Shown here: positions 32,816 to 40,946 of the stretch, piece by piece
Numbering within the stretch: the stretch's first letter is position 1
Layout of the letters: every line of letters begins with the position of its first letter
Source of the DNA: Spongisporangium articulatum
GTDB taxonomy: Bacteria; Actinomycetota; Actinomycetes; Actinomycetales; Kineosporiaceae
Assembly: GCF_044465595.1 (NCBI RefSeq)
Contig: NZ_JBITLV010000003.1
Location: 124,001 to 188,000, forward strand
Direction of reading: 5' to 3'
Length of the DNA stretch: 64,000 bases
Made by a program: the position numbers and the translations under genes
Notes under the pieces: generated by a model
The model's database searches: none
What the model saw: the letters and a program-made list of their open reading frames with translations, nothing else
What the model was told of the DNA's origin: nothing

Positions 32816-35284
32816 TCAGAACCGGTCGAAGTCGGCGTCGTCGAACGACAGCTCGTCGGCCTGCCGGGGAGCCGGCATGCCCGCGACGACGGGCTCCGCC
32901 GCCGGACCCCGGGTGGGAGCGAATCCGCCCGGACGGGCCGAACCCGGCACCCGGAAGAAGCGCATCAGCTCCTGCAACTGACCGGTCTGGGCGGTCATCT
33001 CCTCCGCGGTGGCGGCCAGCTCCTCGCTGGACGAGGCGTTCTGCTGCGTCACCTGGTTCATCTGCGACATCGACGTGGTGATCTGCGAGGCACCCGACGC
33101 CTGCTCGGAGGAGGCGGCGGAGATCTCCTGGACCAGGTCCGACGTCTTGCGGATGCTCGGCACGATCTCCCCGAGCAGGGCACCGGCCCGCTCGGCCGTC
33201 TGCACGCTGCCGGTCGCCAGTTGACCGATCTCCTGGGCCGCGACCTGGCTGCGCTCGGCCAGCTTGCCGACCTCGGTCGCCACGACGGCGAAGCCCTTGC
33301 CGTGCTCACCGGCCCGGGCCGCCTCGATGGTGGCGTTGAGGGCCAGCATGTTGGTCTGGAAGGCGATGTCGTCGATGATGGCGATCTTCGCGGCGATCGT
33401 CTTCATCGCCTCGACGGTCTCCTGCACCGCCTCGCCGCCCTCGGCGGCCTCACGGGCGGCCTTGCCGGCGATGTCGTCGGTGACCTTCGCGTTGTCGCTG
33501 TTCTGGTTGATGCTGGCCGCCATCTGGTCGACGCTCGACCCGGTCTCCTCGACCGTCGCGGCCTGCTCGGTGGCCGCCTGGGACAGGGCCTGCGAGGCGC
33601 CACTGATCTGCTCGGCCGCGTTGCTCAGCTGGTCGGTGGCCCCGATCACCTCACCGACGGTGCGGGCCATCGTGTGCACCGTGTTGTTCACGGCGACGCG
33701 CAGCTCCTCCAGGCGGCCGGCGTAGGTCGTGTCCACGGTCCGGGTCAGGTCGCCGTCGGACATGGCCGCGAGTACCTCGCCGACCTCCGTGAGCGGCCCG
33801 ATGACGGCGTCCAGCGTGTCGTTGACGCCCTGGACGATCCGGCGGAAGCCACCCTCGTGCCGGAAGGCGTCGGCCCGCACGTCGAGCCGGCCCTGCACGG
33901 CGGCCTCCGACAGCATGGTGGCATCCTCGATCAGGGCGCGCAGGTTGCCCCGCACCTGCTCGATGGTGTCGTTGATGAAGGCCTTCTTGCCCGGCAGCTG
34001 CGGCATCGGGGCGTCGAAATCGCCCTCCCCGAAGGCCTTCACGACCGCCATGGCCTGCTTCTTCACCGCGATGTGACCGGCGACCATCCCGTTCACGCCC
34101 GCGGCCATCTCCCGGAAACCGCCCTGGAAACGGTCGGTCTCGATCACCACGTCGATGTCGCCCGCCTCGTGCTCCGCGGACATCCGGTTCATCTGCTCGA
34201 TCAGCCCCTGCAGGTTGCCCCGCACCTGCTCGATCGTGTCGTTGATGAACGCCTTCTTGCCCGGCAGCTGCGGCATCGGAGCGTCGAAATCGCCCTCCCC
34301 GAAGGCCTTCACGACGCCCATGGCCTGCTTCTTCACGGCAATGTGGGAGGCCACCATGTCGTTGACACCGCGGCCGACGACGCCGTAGGCCCCGGGGAAG
34401 GAGTCGGCGTCGACGACGACGTCGATGTCGCCCGCCTCGTGCTCGGCCGCCATCCGGTTCATCTGCTCGACCAGTCCGGCCAGCGTGCCCCGGGCCTGGC
34501 CCATCGCTCGGCCGGCCTGGCTGAGCTCGTCGCTGCCGGTCTCGTCCACGTCGAAGTCGAGGTCACCGGCGGCGAGACGCTCGGCCGCGGTGCGGATGTT
34601 CTCCGCGGGCCCCCGCACGGAGCGTCCGATGGCCAGGCCGAGGACGGTGATCACGAGGAGGGCCAGGACGCCGAGGCCGATGCCCAGCATCGTGTCCCGC
34701 CGGGCCTCGTCGTTGGCCTGCGCGATCAGCTTGTCCTGTTCGGCGGCGATGTCGGCGGCGACCGCGGCGACGGCCTTCGCGCCGCGCTGGAAGACGGCCA
34801 TCTCGGTCTTACCGACCAGGTCGTCGGCCTGCCGGGTCGCCTCCGCCGTGCCCTGGCGGAGCAGCGCGACGATCTTCGCGTCGTTGACCATGAACTCGTC
34901 GAGGGCGGCCTTGGCGGAGTCGACGTTGGCGCTGTCGACCGTCGGGTCCTGGCGGGTCGCCTTGTCCAGCGCGGCGAGGTCCTGCCGGGTGCGCTCGACG
35001 GAGGCCAGGAACGCCTTGCGCGAGGGGGCACCGTCGGCCGCGGCCGAGGGGCCCACCCGGCTGGCGTCCAGGGTGTAGGCGGTCTGCCAGCCGTTGAAGT
35101 CGGCGAAGTCGTACTGCACGATCCGGGCGGCGTCGTTGAGATCCGACTGGGCGAGCAGCTGCTGCTGCACGTGCCGCTGGCCCTGCATCGACGAGTAGCC
35201 GGCCAGAACCAGCACACCGACGGCGAGCGCGACCACCCCGACGAGCAGGTTGATCCGGACGGATAGACGGGTACGCCGCAACAT
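32816..35284 (-). CDS. Methyl-accepting chemotaxis protein with duplicated HAMP-like module
   Basis: An 822-residue receptor. TM1 is at about 10-32, a helical extracellular sensor at ~33-198, TM2 at ~199-219 (MLGIGLGVLALLVITVLGLA), then HAMP. Next are two tandem 90-residue modules at ~271-360 and ~361-450, nearly identical in EHEAGDIDVV and in the long VKAFGEGDFDAPMPQLPGKK stretch. A further HAMP-like unit leads into the signalling domain, whose tip IAFQTNMLALNATIEAARAGE is canonical. A C-terminal tail (ELSFDDADFDRF) follows. ATG 35284 follows GAGGAG by 7 nt. It heads the che operon; tandem DosR-like boxes lie about 130 bp upstream. Ligand unknown. Confidence 0.92.
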   Translation of the reverse strand: MLRRTRLSVRINLLVGVVALAVGVLVLAGYSSMQGQRHVQQQLLAQSDLNDAARIVQYDFADFNGWQTAYTLDASRVGPSAAADGAPSRKAFLASVERTRQDLAALDKATRQDPTVDSANVDSAKAALDEFMVNDAKIVALLRQGTAEATRQADDLVGKTEMAVFQRGAKAVAAVAADIAAEQDKLIAQANDEARRDTMLGIGLGVLALLVITVLGLAIGRSVRGPAENIRTAAERLAAGDLDFDVDETGSDELSQAGRAMGQARGTLAGLVEQMNRMAAEHEAGDIDVVVDADSFPGAYGVVGRGVNDMVASHIAVKKQAMGVVKAFGEGDFDAPMPQLPGKKAFINDTIEQVRGNLQGLIEQMNRMSAEHEAGDIDVVIETDRFQGGFREMAAGVNGMVAGHIAVKKQAMAVVKAFGEGDFDAPMPQLPGKKAFINDTIEQVRGNLRALIEDATMLSEAAVQGRLDVRADAFRHEGGFRRIVQGVNDTLDAVIGPLTEVGEVLAAMSDGDLTRTVDTTYAGRLEELRVAVNNTVHTMARTVGEVIGATDQLSNAAEQISGASQALSQAATEQAATVEETGSSVDQMAASINQNSDNAKVTDDIAGKAAREAAEGGEAVQETVEAMKTIAAKIAIIDDIAFQTNMLALNATIEAARAGEHGKGFAVVATEVGKLAERSQVAAQEIGQLATGSVQTAERAGALLGEIVPSIRKTSDLVQEISAASSEQASGASQITTSMSQMNQVTQQNASSSEELAATAEEMTAQTGQLQELMRFFRVPGSARPGGFAPTRGPAAEPVVAGMPAPRQADELSFDDADFDRF
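33941..34344 (-). repeat. 270-bp internal duplication in MCP gene
   Basis: The stretch beginning caggttgccccgcacctgct at 33941 recurs at 34211, and near-identity runs for about 130 bp in each copy (33941-34074 and 34211-34344). The offset is exactly 270 bp (90 codons), giving two HAMP-like modules in the protein. Confidence 0.85.
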
Positions 35285-35413
35285 TGAGACTCCTCGGACT
35301 GAGGACCGGTGAGGGATTGTCAGTCCGTGGTTGGCTCTGACGGAGTAGTTCTCGGTACGGTCGGCGAGGCGCTGAACAACCAGCGCGAAGATCACCCGCT
35401 CACCACGGAAGAC

Positions 35414-35453
35414 GGGACCTTGGTCCCGACTCGACCGGGCCTTAGGTCCCGAA
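35414..35453. promoter_or_regulatory. Tandem DosR-like palindromes upstream of che operon
   Basis: GGGACCTTGGTCCC (35414-35427) is a perfect palindrome. GGGCCTTAGGTCCCGAA (35437-35453) matches the DosR box half TWWAGTCCCSAA closely. Their centres are 23 bp apart, about two helical turns. They lie upstream of the MCP gene (minus, ATG 35284); a possible -10 GATCTT is at 35388-35393. The second box overlaps the stop codon of the upstream PilZ gene, so they are unlikely to be only a terminator, and a 2-nt loop would be too tight for one. Confidence 0.5.
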
Positions 35454-36092
35454 CACCTCATTCCGGGACGAACGGACCACCCGCTCGACCGCCTCGCGCA
35501 CGGCCGCGACATCCGCGCCGGGCGAGAACCGCAGCCGCAGGCCGTAGTCCTCGGTCGTTCCCAGTACCTCGGCGGCGACGTGCGCAGGCCCATCGGCGAG
35601 GTCGAGGGTGACCGTCACGCGAGACCCGACACTCGGCCAGACCACGGAGGCGGGCTGCAGCCGGACCCCGCCCTCGGAGAGGTCGGCCGTCCGGCAGACC
35701 ACCCGGCGCATCGCAGATCCGGCGGCCTCCCGCCAGCTGAGCAGGGTGGCGACGTCGAGCCCGACCCGCTGGTGCTTCCGGCGCTGCAGCAGCCGAGCCT
35801 GGCCCCGGGCCCGCCAGCGGAGCCGGTCCCCGACGGCCCAGCACACGACCGGGATCACCAGGGCGGCGGCGGCGAGGGCCACGACCGCCTCCCCCTCGGC
35901 CGCCGCGGTGCCGAGCACCTGGGCCGCCTGCGGCTGCAGGACCCGCATCTCCGTCATCGCGTCGTGGACCGCGACGATGCGACCCGGGATCGATTCCCCG
36001 TAGACGGACATGACGACGTTCTGCCCCACCCGGACCTGGGACCGCCCGTCGTCCTCCGCTGCGTCCGTGGTCGCAGGCGTCGATGCGGACAT
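35442..36092 (-). CDS. PilZ-domain c-di-GMP-binding protein
   Basis: A 216-residue protein with an N-terminal beta-rich YcgR-like part (QVRVGQNVVMSVYGESIPGRIVAVHDAMTEMRV) and a C-terminal PilZ domain with both ligand motifs: RxxxR in LLQRRKHQRVGLD and D-x-S-x-x-G in CRTADLSEGGVRLQP. A hydrophobic insertion (VVALAAAALVIPVVCWAVG) between them could be a membrane segment and is unusual for this family. It should sense c-di-GMP, which two GGDEF proteins in this window can make. It lies upstream of the che operon in the same orientation, suggesting a c-di-GMP input to the same behaviour. Confidence 0.85.
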   Translation of the reverse strand: MSASTPATTDAAEDDGRSQVRVGQNVVMSVYGESIPGRIVAVHDAMTEMRVLQPQAAQVLGTAAAEGEAVVALAAAALVIPVVCWAVGDRLRWRARGQARLLQRRKHQRVGLDVATLLSWREAAGSAMRRVVCRTADLSEGGVRLQPASVVWPSVGSRVTVTLDLADGPAHVAAEVLGTTEDYGLRLRFSPGADVAAVREAVERVVRSSRNEVFGT

Positions 36093-36131
36093 GGCACCCC
36101 CGCCGGCCGCCCGGGGAGGTCACCAGGGGTC

Positions 36132-37046
36132 TCAGCGAGCCCGTCCCTCGGTCAGTGGTTCCATCGGCAGCGGCTCGGCTTTCCTTTCGCCCCGCCACCC
36201 GCCGACCGCCGTGACCGCCACCCCGAGCAGCAGCACCACACCCCCGGTCAGCTCGAGCGGCCCCGGACGTTCCTGCTGCACCAGCCAGGCGGTCAGCATG
36301 CCGGTCACCGGGACCAGCAGGGTGAACGGGACCACCTGGGCGGCGGCGTGTCTGGCGAGCAACGTGTTCCAGATGCCGTAGCCGACCAGGGAGGCCAGGA
36401 CGGCGGTGTAGAGCGTCGACAGCACGTTGGCCGTGCTCAGGTGCCCGAGCGCGTGGCCCACGGCGGTGGGCCCGTCGAGCGCCAGCGACAGCAGGAACAT
36501 CGGCACCGGCACGAACAGCGCCGACCACACGGTCAGGGACAGACCGGAGGCGACGCGGGCCTGCCGGGCGGCGATGTTGCCCGTCGCCCACGACAGCGCG
36601 GCCGCCAGGGTGAGCAGCAGCCCCAGCCACGGGGTGGCCGCCGACCGGCCGCCCGCCACCACGGCCAGCCCCACGATGCCCAGCCCGACTCCGACCAGCT
36701 GCCGGGTGGTCGGCCGCTCATGCAGTCTCAGGGCGGCCAGCAGCACGGTCAGCAGCACCTGGGCCTGCAGCACGAGACTGGCCAGTCCGGCGGGCATCCC
36801 GACCTTCAGCGCGGAGTAGAGCAGCCCGAACTGTCCGATGCTGAGGAACAGCCCGACAGTGCCCAGCACCCGCCAGGGCACCTCCGGGCGCTTCACGAAC
36901 AGGATCGCGGGGAAGACCACCACCACGAACCGGATCGCCACGAACAGCACGGGCGGCATCCCGTCCAGCCCCTCGTCGATCACGACGAAGTTCGCTCCCC
37001 AGATGACGGTCACGAGCAGGGCGAGGACGGAGTCGCGGATCGGCAC
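36132..37046 (-). CDS. EamA-family (DMT superfamily) transporter
   Basis: A 304-residue membrane protein with ten predicted helices in two EamA repeats (VLALLVTVIWGANFVVIDEGL at the start, then the second repeat from AALSWATGNIAARQA). EamA proteins export amino acids or metabolites; the substrate cannot be predicted. GTG 37046 follows TAACCT by 7 nt (minus strand, 37054-37059), a leaderless start. Confidence 0.92.
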   Translation of the reverse strand: MPIRDSVLALLVTVIWGANFVVIDEGLDGMPPVLFVAIRFVVVVFPAILFVKRPEVPWRVLGTVGLFLSIGQFGLLYSALKVGMPAGLASLVLQAQVLLTVLLAALRLHERPTTRQLVGVGLGIVGLAVVAGGRSAATPWLGLLLTLAAALSWATGNIAARQARVASGLSLTVWSALFVPVPMFLLSLALDGPTAVGHALGHLSTANVLSTLYTAVLASLVGYGIWNTLLARHAAAQVVPFTLLVPVTGMLTAWLVQQERPGPLELTGGVVLLLGVAVTAVGGWRGERKAEPLPMEPLTEGRAR

Positions 37047-37198
37047 GCCCGCCAGGTTAGGTGGTGGCCCGCGCGCGCCCCGGACGTCGTCACACCGTCG
37101 AGGCCGGTTGGGCCGGACGAGGGATAGGCCGAGGCCGATCGTGTGACACAGAGCTACGACGGGTCGCGAAGACGCCCCCGGCTGTCGATGTCCTGTCC

Positions 37199-39460
37199 AT
37201 GGCGCAGCTCCCGGAGACCCTCGCGGGCGCCCTGACGTGCCTGACCGCGGTGGTGGCCACCGGGATGGTCTGGCGGGTGCGGCGACGCGAGGCGACGGTG
37301 CTCAACGAGCAGGCCGTCTGGCGGATGGTCCTGCTGGGGACGGCGGCCCTGACGTCCGGGGTGGCCCTCGGCCAGGCGGGGGCGCTGGCCCGGGTGCTGA
37401 CGGGCGAGAGCGCGTTCGGCCACGCGGGTGGCATCGCGTTCGCGACGCTCTCGACGCTGGCCTGCGTCCCCCTCTACCAGGGGCTGATCCACTGGAACCG
37501 GATGCGCACCTTCCTGTCCGACCCGGGCGACTGGGTGTCGGGGTCGAGCGCGGTCCTGGTGTGCGTGGCCTTCGGCAACGCGCTGACCGGCACGCCGTGG
37601 CGCGGCCTCGCGGGGGCCGAGCGGCAGGCCCAGCTGTGGCTGGCGGCGGCCGCCGCCGTGCTGATCGGGACCGTCCTGTCGCTGGCCACGATCGCGAAAC
37701 TCGGCCGGGACGTGCGGATGTGGCTGACCGCGGTGGCCCCGGTGACCATGCTGGTCGTCGCGCTGCTCAGCCTGCGGTTCGGGTCACCGGTGGGCTCGAT
37801 GGGCCAGGTCGCCGTCCTGCTCGGCGCCGAACTGATCGTGCTCGCGGCGACGCTGCGACCGCGCCGCAACCAGATGGCCCAGGCGTCGCTGGAGCAGAGC
37901 ACCGGCGGCGTCGTGCTGGTCCTGGTGGCGGGGATCGCGATGCTGGTGGCGGCCGGGCGGCTGCACACGGGGCTGACCGTCGCCGTGCTGGCCTCGCTGG
38001 CCTGTGCCGGCGGCTGCCTGCGGTTCGCCACCATGGTCAAGGACCTGACCCGGTTGACCCGGTCCCGGTACGAGGCGCTCACCGACGAGCTGACCGGCGT
38101 CCCGAACCGGCGGGCCCTGCTGGCCCATCTCGAGGCGGCGCTGGAGCGGGACGAGCCGATCTCGCTGCTGCTCGTCGACCTCGACGAGTTCAAGGTCGTC
38201 AACGACCGGTACGGGCATTCCGTCGGGGACGAGCTGCTGCGTCAGGTGGCCGGCCTGTTCGCCGGACTGCTGCCGGGCGGCGGGATGCTGGCCCGGCTGG
38301 GCGGCGACGAGTTCGCCGTCCTGCTGCCGCGCACCACCCTCGACAAGGCGAAGGACGTGGCCGGCCGGCTGGCCGCGCACACCGGGCCGTACCAGCACGT
38401 CGACGGCCGGTCGGTGCGGCTGCGGGCCAGCATCGGACTGGCCGCGCACCCAAGTGCGCGCGGCGGCCCCGAGGACCCGGTCGAGCGGATGACCGCCGGG
38501 GAGCTGCTGCGTCGCGCCGACACCGCGATGTACCAGGCCAAGGCCTCCCGGGCGGGGGTCGGCGTCTACGACCCGGGCCTGGACGCCCGCGCCCAGCAGC
38601 AGATGCAGCTGGTCGAGGACCTGCACCGGCTGCTCGCCCCCGGCTCACCCTCGGCGGAGGAGCTGCAGGTCTACTTCCAGCCGCAGGTCTCGCTGGGGAC
38701 GAACACGGTGATCGGGGCGGAGGCGCTGGTCCGCTGGCACCACCCGCGGCTGGGCGTCGTGGAACCCCTGCGGTTCATCGACCTGGTGGAGCAGAACGGG
38801 CTGATGTCCCGGTTGACGGCCCGCGTGGTGCACGAGGCGGTCGCCCAATGTCTGCGCTGGCAGCGGGCCGGCCACGACCTGCGGGTCTCGGTGAACCTGT
38901 CGGCCGGCTGCCTGGTCCAGCCCGACCTGCTCGAGGTGCTCGACGACGTGCTGGCCGGCGAGCTGCCGCCCCAGCGCATGGTTCTGGAGATGACCGAGAC
39001 CAGCCTGATGCTCGACCCCGAGGTCTCGATGCGCACCATGCGGGCCATCGCGGACCGCGGGTTCGCGATCAGCATCGACGACTACGGCACCGGCTACTCG
39101 TCGCTCAGCTACCTGAACGACCTGCCGGCCTGCGAGCTGAAGATCGACCGTTCGTTCGTGCGCCGGCTGCTGGACGACGAGCGCACCCGCGACATCGTGA
39201 TCGGCACCATCGAGCTGGCCCACCGGCTCGGGATGCGGATCGTCGCCGAGGGCGTGGAGGACCAGGACACGCTGCAGGCGCTGCACGAGATCGGCTGCGA
39301 CGAGGCGCAGGGGTACCTGCACAGCCGCCCGCTGCCGCTGGAGCAGTTCGCGGCCTGGCTCGAGCGGCGGACGACCGGGCTCAGTACATTCCCAGCCGGC
39401 CCAGCGGCTCGACCAGTTCCCGCTCCTCGTACGACAGGTGCGACAGCAGCACGTCAGTGA
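37199..39460 (+). CDS. Membrane GGDEF-EAL bifunctional c-di-GMP protein
   Basis: A 753-residue protein. About eight membrane segments fill residues 1-290. Then comes a GGDEF domain with DELTGVPNRRALL, the metal/substrate segment VDLDEFKVVNDRYGHSVGDE and an intact GGDEF loop in LARLGGDEFAVLLP. An EAL domain follows with EALVRWHHP, NLSAGCL, LEMTETSLM, DDYGTGYSSLSYL and KIDRSFV, so both cyclase and phosphodiesterase sites look complete. Net activity is unknown. ATG 37199 precedes the first helix. The Pro-rich 3' end overlaps the convergent LLM-hemerythrin gene by 80 bp. Confidence 0.92.
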   Translation: MAQLPETLAGALTCLTAVVATGMVWRVRRREATVLNEQAVWRMVLLGTAALTSGVALGQAGALARVLTGESAFGHAGGIAFATLSTLACVPLYQGLIHWNRMRTFLSDPGDWVSGSSAVLVCVAFGNALTGTPWRGLAGAERQAQLWLAAAAAVLIGTVLSLATIAKLGRDVRMWLTAVAPVTMLVVALLSLRFGSPVGSMGQVAVLLGAELIVLAATLRPRRNQMAQASLEQSTGGVVLVLVAGIAMLVAAGRLHTGLTVAVLASLACAGGCLRFATMVKDLTRLTRSRYEALTDELTGVPNRRALLAHLEAALERDEPISLLLVDLDEFKVVNDRYGHSVGDELLRQVAGLFAGLLPGGGMLARLGGDEFAVLLPRTTLDKAKDVAGRLAAHTGPYQHVDGRSVRLRASIGLAAHPSARGGPEDPVERMTAGELLRRADTAMYQAKASRAGVGVYDPGLDARAQQQMQLVEDLHRLLAPGSPSAEELQVYFQPQVSLGTNTVIGAEALVRWHHPRLGVVEPLRFIDLVEQNGLMSRLTARVVHEAVAQCLRWQRAGHDLRVSVNLSAGCLVQPDLLEVLDDVLAGELPPQRMVLEMTETSLMLDPEVSMRTMRAIADRGFAISIDDYGTGYSSLSYLNDLPACELKIDRSFVRRLLDDERTRDIVIGTIELAHRLGMRIVAEGVEDQDTLQALHEIGCDEAQGYLHSRPLPLEQFAAWLERRTTGLSTFPAGPAARPVPAPRTTGATAARQ

Positions 39461-40946
39461 GCAGATCGACTGCTACGACCACGTTCTGACGCGACTGGGG
39501 ATCGGCCACGAAACCCACCAGGGCCGCATCGACCCGTTCCAGCACCTCGTGGATCACGTGGTGCTCGGCCTCCAGCCGGTCGACGACGCCGGCCAGGCGC
39601 GGGTCCCTGGCCTTCAGGTGCGGCAGCATGCTCTGGTCCTCGAGGGTGTGGTGCGTGGTGACCACCCGGCAGTAGGACTGGCAGTACGTGCTCATCGTCC
39701 AGTTGTTCTGCCGCAACGTCATCTCGTTGATCGCCGAGCGCGCCACGCCGGGGTCGACGGAGCCGCCCGCGACCTGGTCGACGATGTTCCGGACCTGGGC
39801 GAGCTCCTGGCGCAGGTGGTCGTGCACGTCGACCAGGTGCTGGCCGGTGGCCACCTCGTGCCTCGTGTACCGGCGGTCCGGGTCGGGAGCGGGCCCGGTG
39901 GGCCGGGTCGACTCGTCCCAGCCGAGCTCCCGGAACGTGGCGGCATCGCTGAGCCGCCGCCCGTCGTCCGGGGTGGGCGCCACGTCGAAAGCCGAGGCGG
40001 GGACGACGGTCTCGACGAGATTCACCGACTCGCGCTCCGGCTCGGGGGCGGCGGCCCGCACCCCGCGGCGCTCGTCGTCCACCAGTTCCCGGACGACGGG
40101 AGCCACCTCCCCGGCGAAGCGCCGGAGGTCGTCGGGGTCGTCGGCGGCGACGATGAAGGTGCCGATGCCCTCGCCGAGCGCCAGGTCGGCCAGCTGCTCG
40201 GCCCACACCTCGGCCGGCCCGGCCAGGAAACCGCCTGCGCTGCCGAACCTTCCGCTGATGTTGTAGAGCCGCCGGATCGCCCGGGGGTCGCGGCCGGCCG
40301 CCTGCGCCGCCTCGTCGATCCGGGCGTTGGCGTCGGCCAGCCCGTCGGGCGGTAGGTAGCCGGCACTGGGCAGCCAGCCGTCGCCCAGCCGCCCGGTGAG
40401 CGCGAGCATGCGCGGCTTGTACGCGCCGACCCAGATGCCGATGTCGTGCGCGGGCGCGGGGCCGGGATGCGCGCCGGACACGTGGTGCACGTCGCCCTCG
40501 ACGCGCACGGAGCGTCGGGTGGTGTCCCAGATCCCGCGGATGATCTCGATTCCCTCGGCCAGGGCCGTGACCGCCTGCCCGGAGCCGAGTCTCGGCCCGC
40601 CGTAACCGGCCACCGCGTCGCCGAACGCGCCCGCCCCCAGGCCCAGCTCGACCCGACCACCCGACAGCAGGTCGAGGCTCGCGGCGGCCTTGGCCAGCAC
40701 CGCCGGCGGGCGCAGCTGCAGGTTGGCGACGTTGGGGCTGACCCGCACGCTCGTCGTCCGGGTCGCCACCACGGACAGCAGGGTCCAGGTGTCGAGGAAC
40801 CGGGCCTGGTACGGGTGGTCCTGGAAGGTGACCAGGTCGAGGCCGAGCCGCTCGGTGAGCTGGGCCAGCGCGACGACGGTCTCGTGCCCGTCGGCGAGAG
40901 GCGTGATGAACGAGCCGAACTCCAGGTCGTGACCGTAGTCGGTCAT
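39381..40946 (-). CDS. LLM flavin oxidoreductase fused to a hemerythrin-like domain
   Basis: 521 residues. Residues ~1-310 form an F420/FMN-dependent luciferase-like oxidoreductase (LDLVTFQDHPYQARFLDTWT, LDLLSGGRVELGLGAG, GRLGDGWLPSAGYLPPDGLA). After a linker (~310-360) the C-terminal ~150 residues form a hemerythrin/HHE four-helix domain with iron-ligand patterns HDHLRQELAQV, HHTLEDQSMLPHL, EHHVIHEVLERV and LSHLSYEERELVEPLG. A flavin reductase joined to a diiron sensor or oxygen/NO-binding module suggests redox or gas-dependent control. ATG 40946 overlaps the MFS transporter stop (ATGA), so the two are co-translated. Confidence 0.9.
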   Translation of the reverse strand: MTDYGHDLEFGSFITPLADGHETVVALAQLTERLGLDLVTFQDHPYQARFLDTWTLLSVVATRTTSVRVSPNVANLQLRPPAVLAKAAASLDLLSGGRVELGLGAGAFGDAVAGYGGPRLGSGQAVTALAEGIEIIRGIWDTTRRSVRVEGDVHHVSGAHPGPAPAHDIGIWVGAYKPRMLALTGRLGDGWLPSAGYLPPDGLADANARIDEAAQAAGRDPRAIRRLYNISGRFGSAGGFLAGPAEVWAEQLADLALGEGIGTFIVAADDPDDLRRFAGEVAPVVRELVDDERRGVRAAAPEPERESVNLVETVVPASAFDVAPTPDDGRRLSDAATFRELGWDESTRPTGPAPDPDRRYTRHEVATGQHLVDVHDHLRQELAQVRNIVDQVAGGSVDPGVARSAINEMTLRQNNWTMSTYCQSYCRVVTTHHTLEDQSMLPHLKARDPRLAGVVDRLEAEHHVIHEVLERVDAALVGFVADPQSRQNVVVAVDLLTDVLLSHLSYEERELVEPLGRLGMY

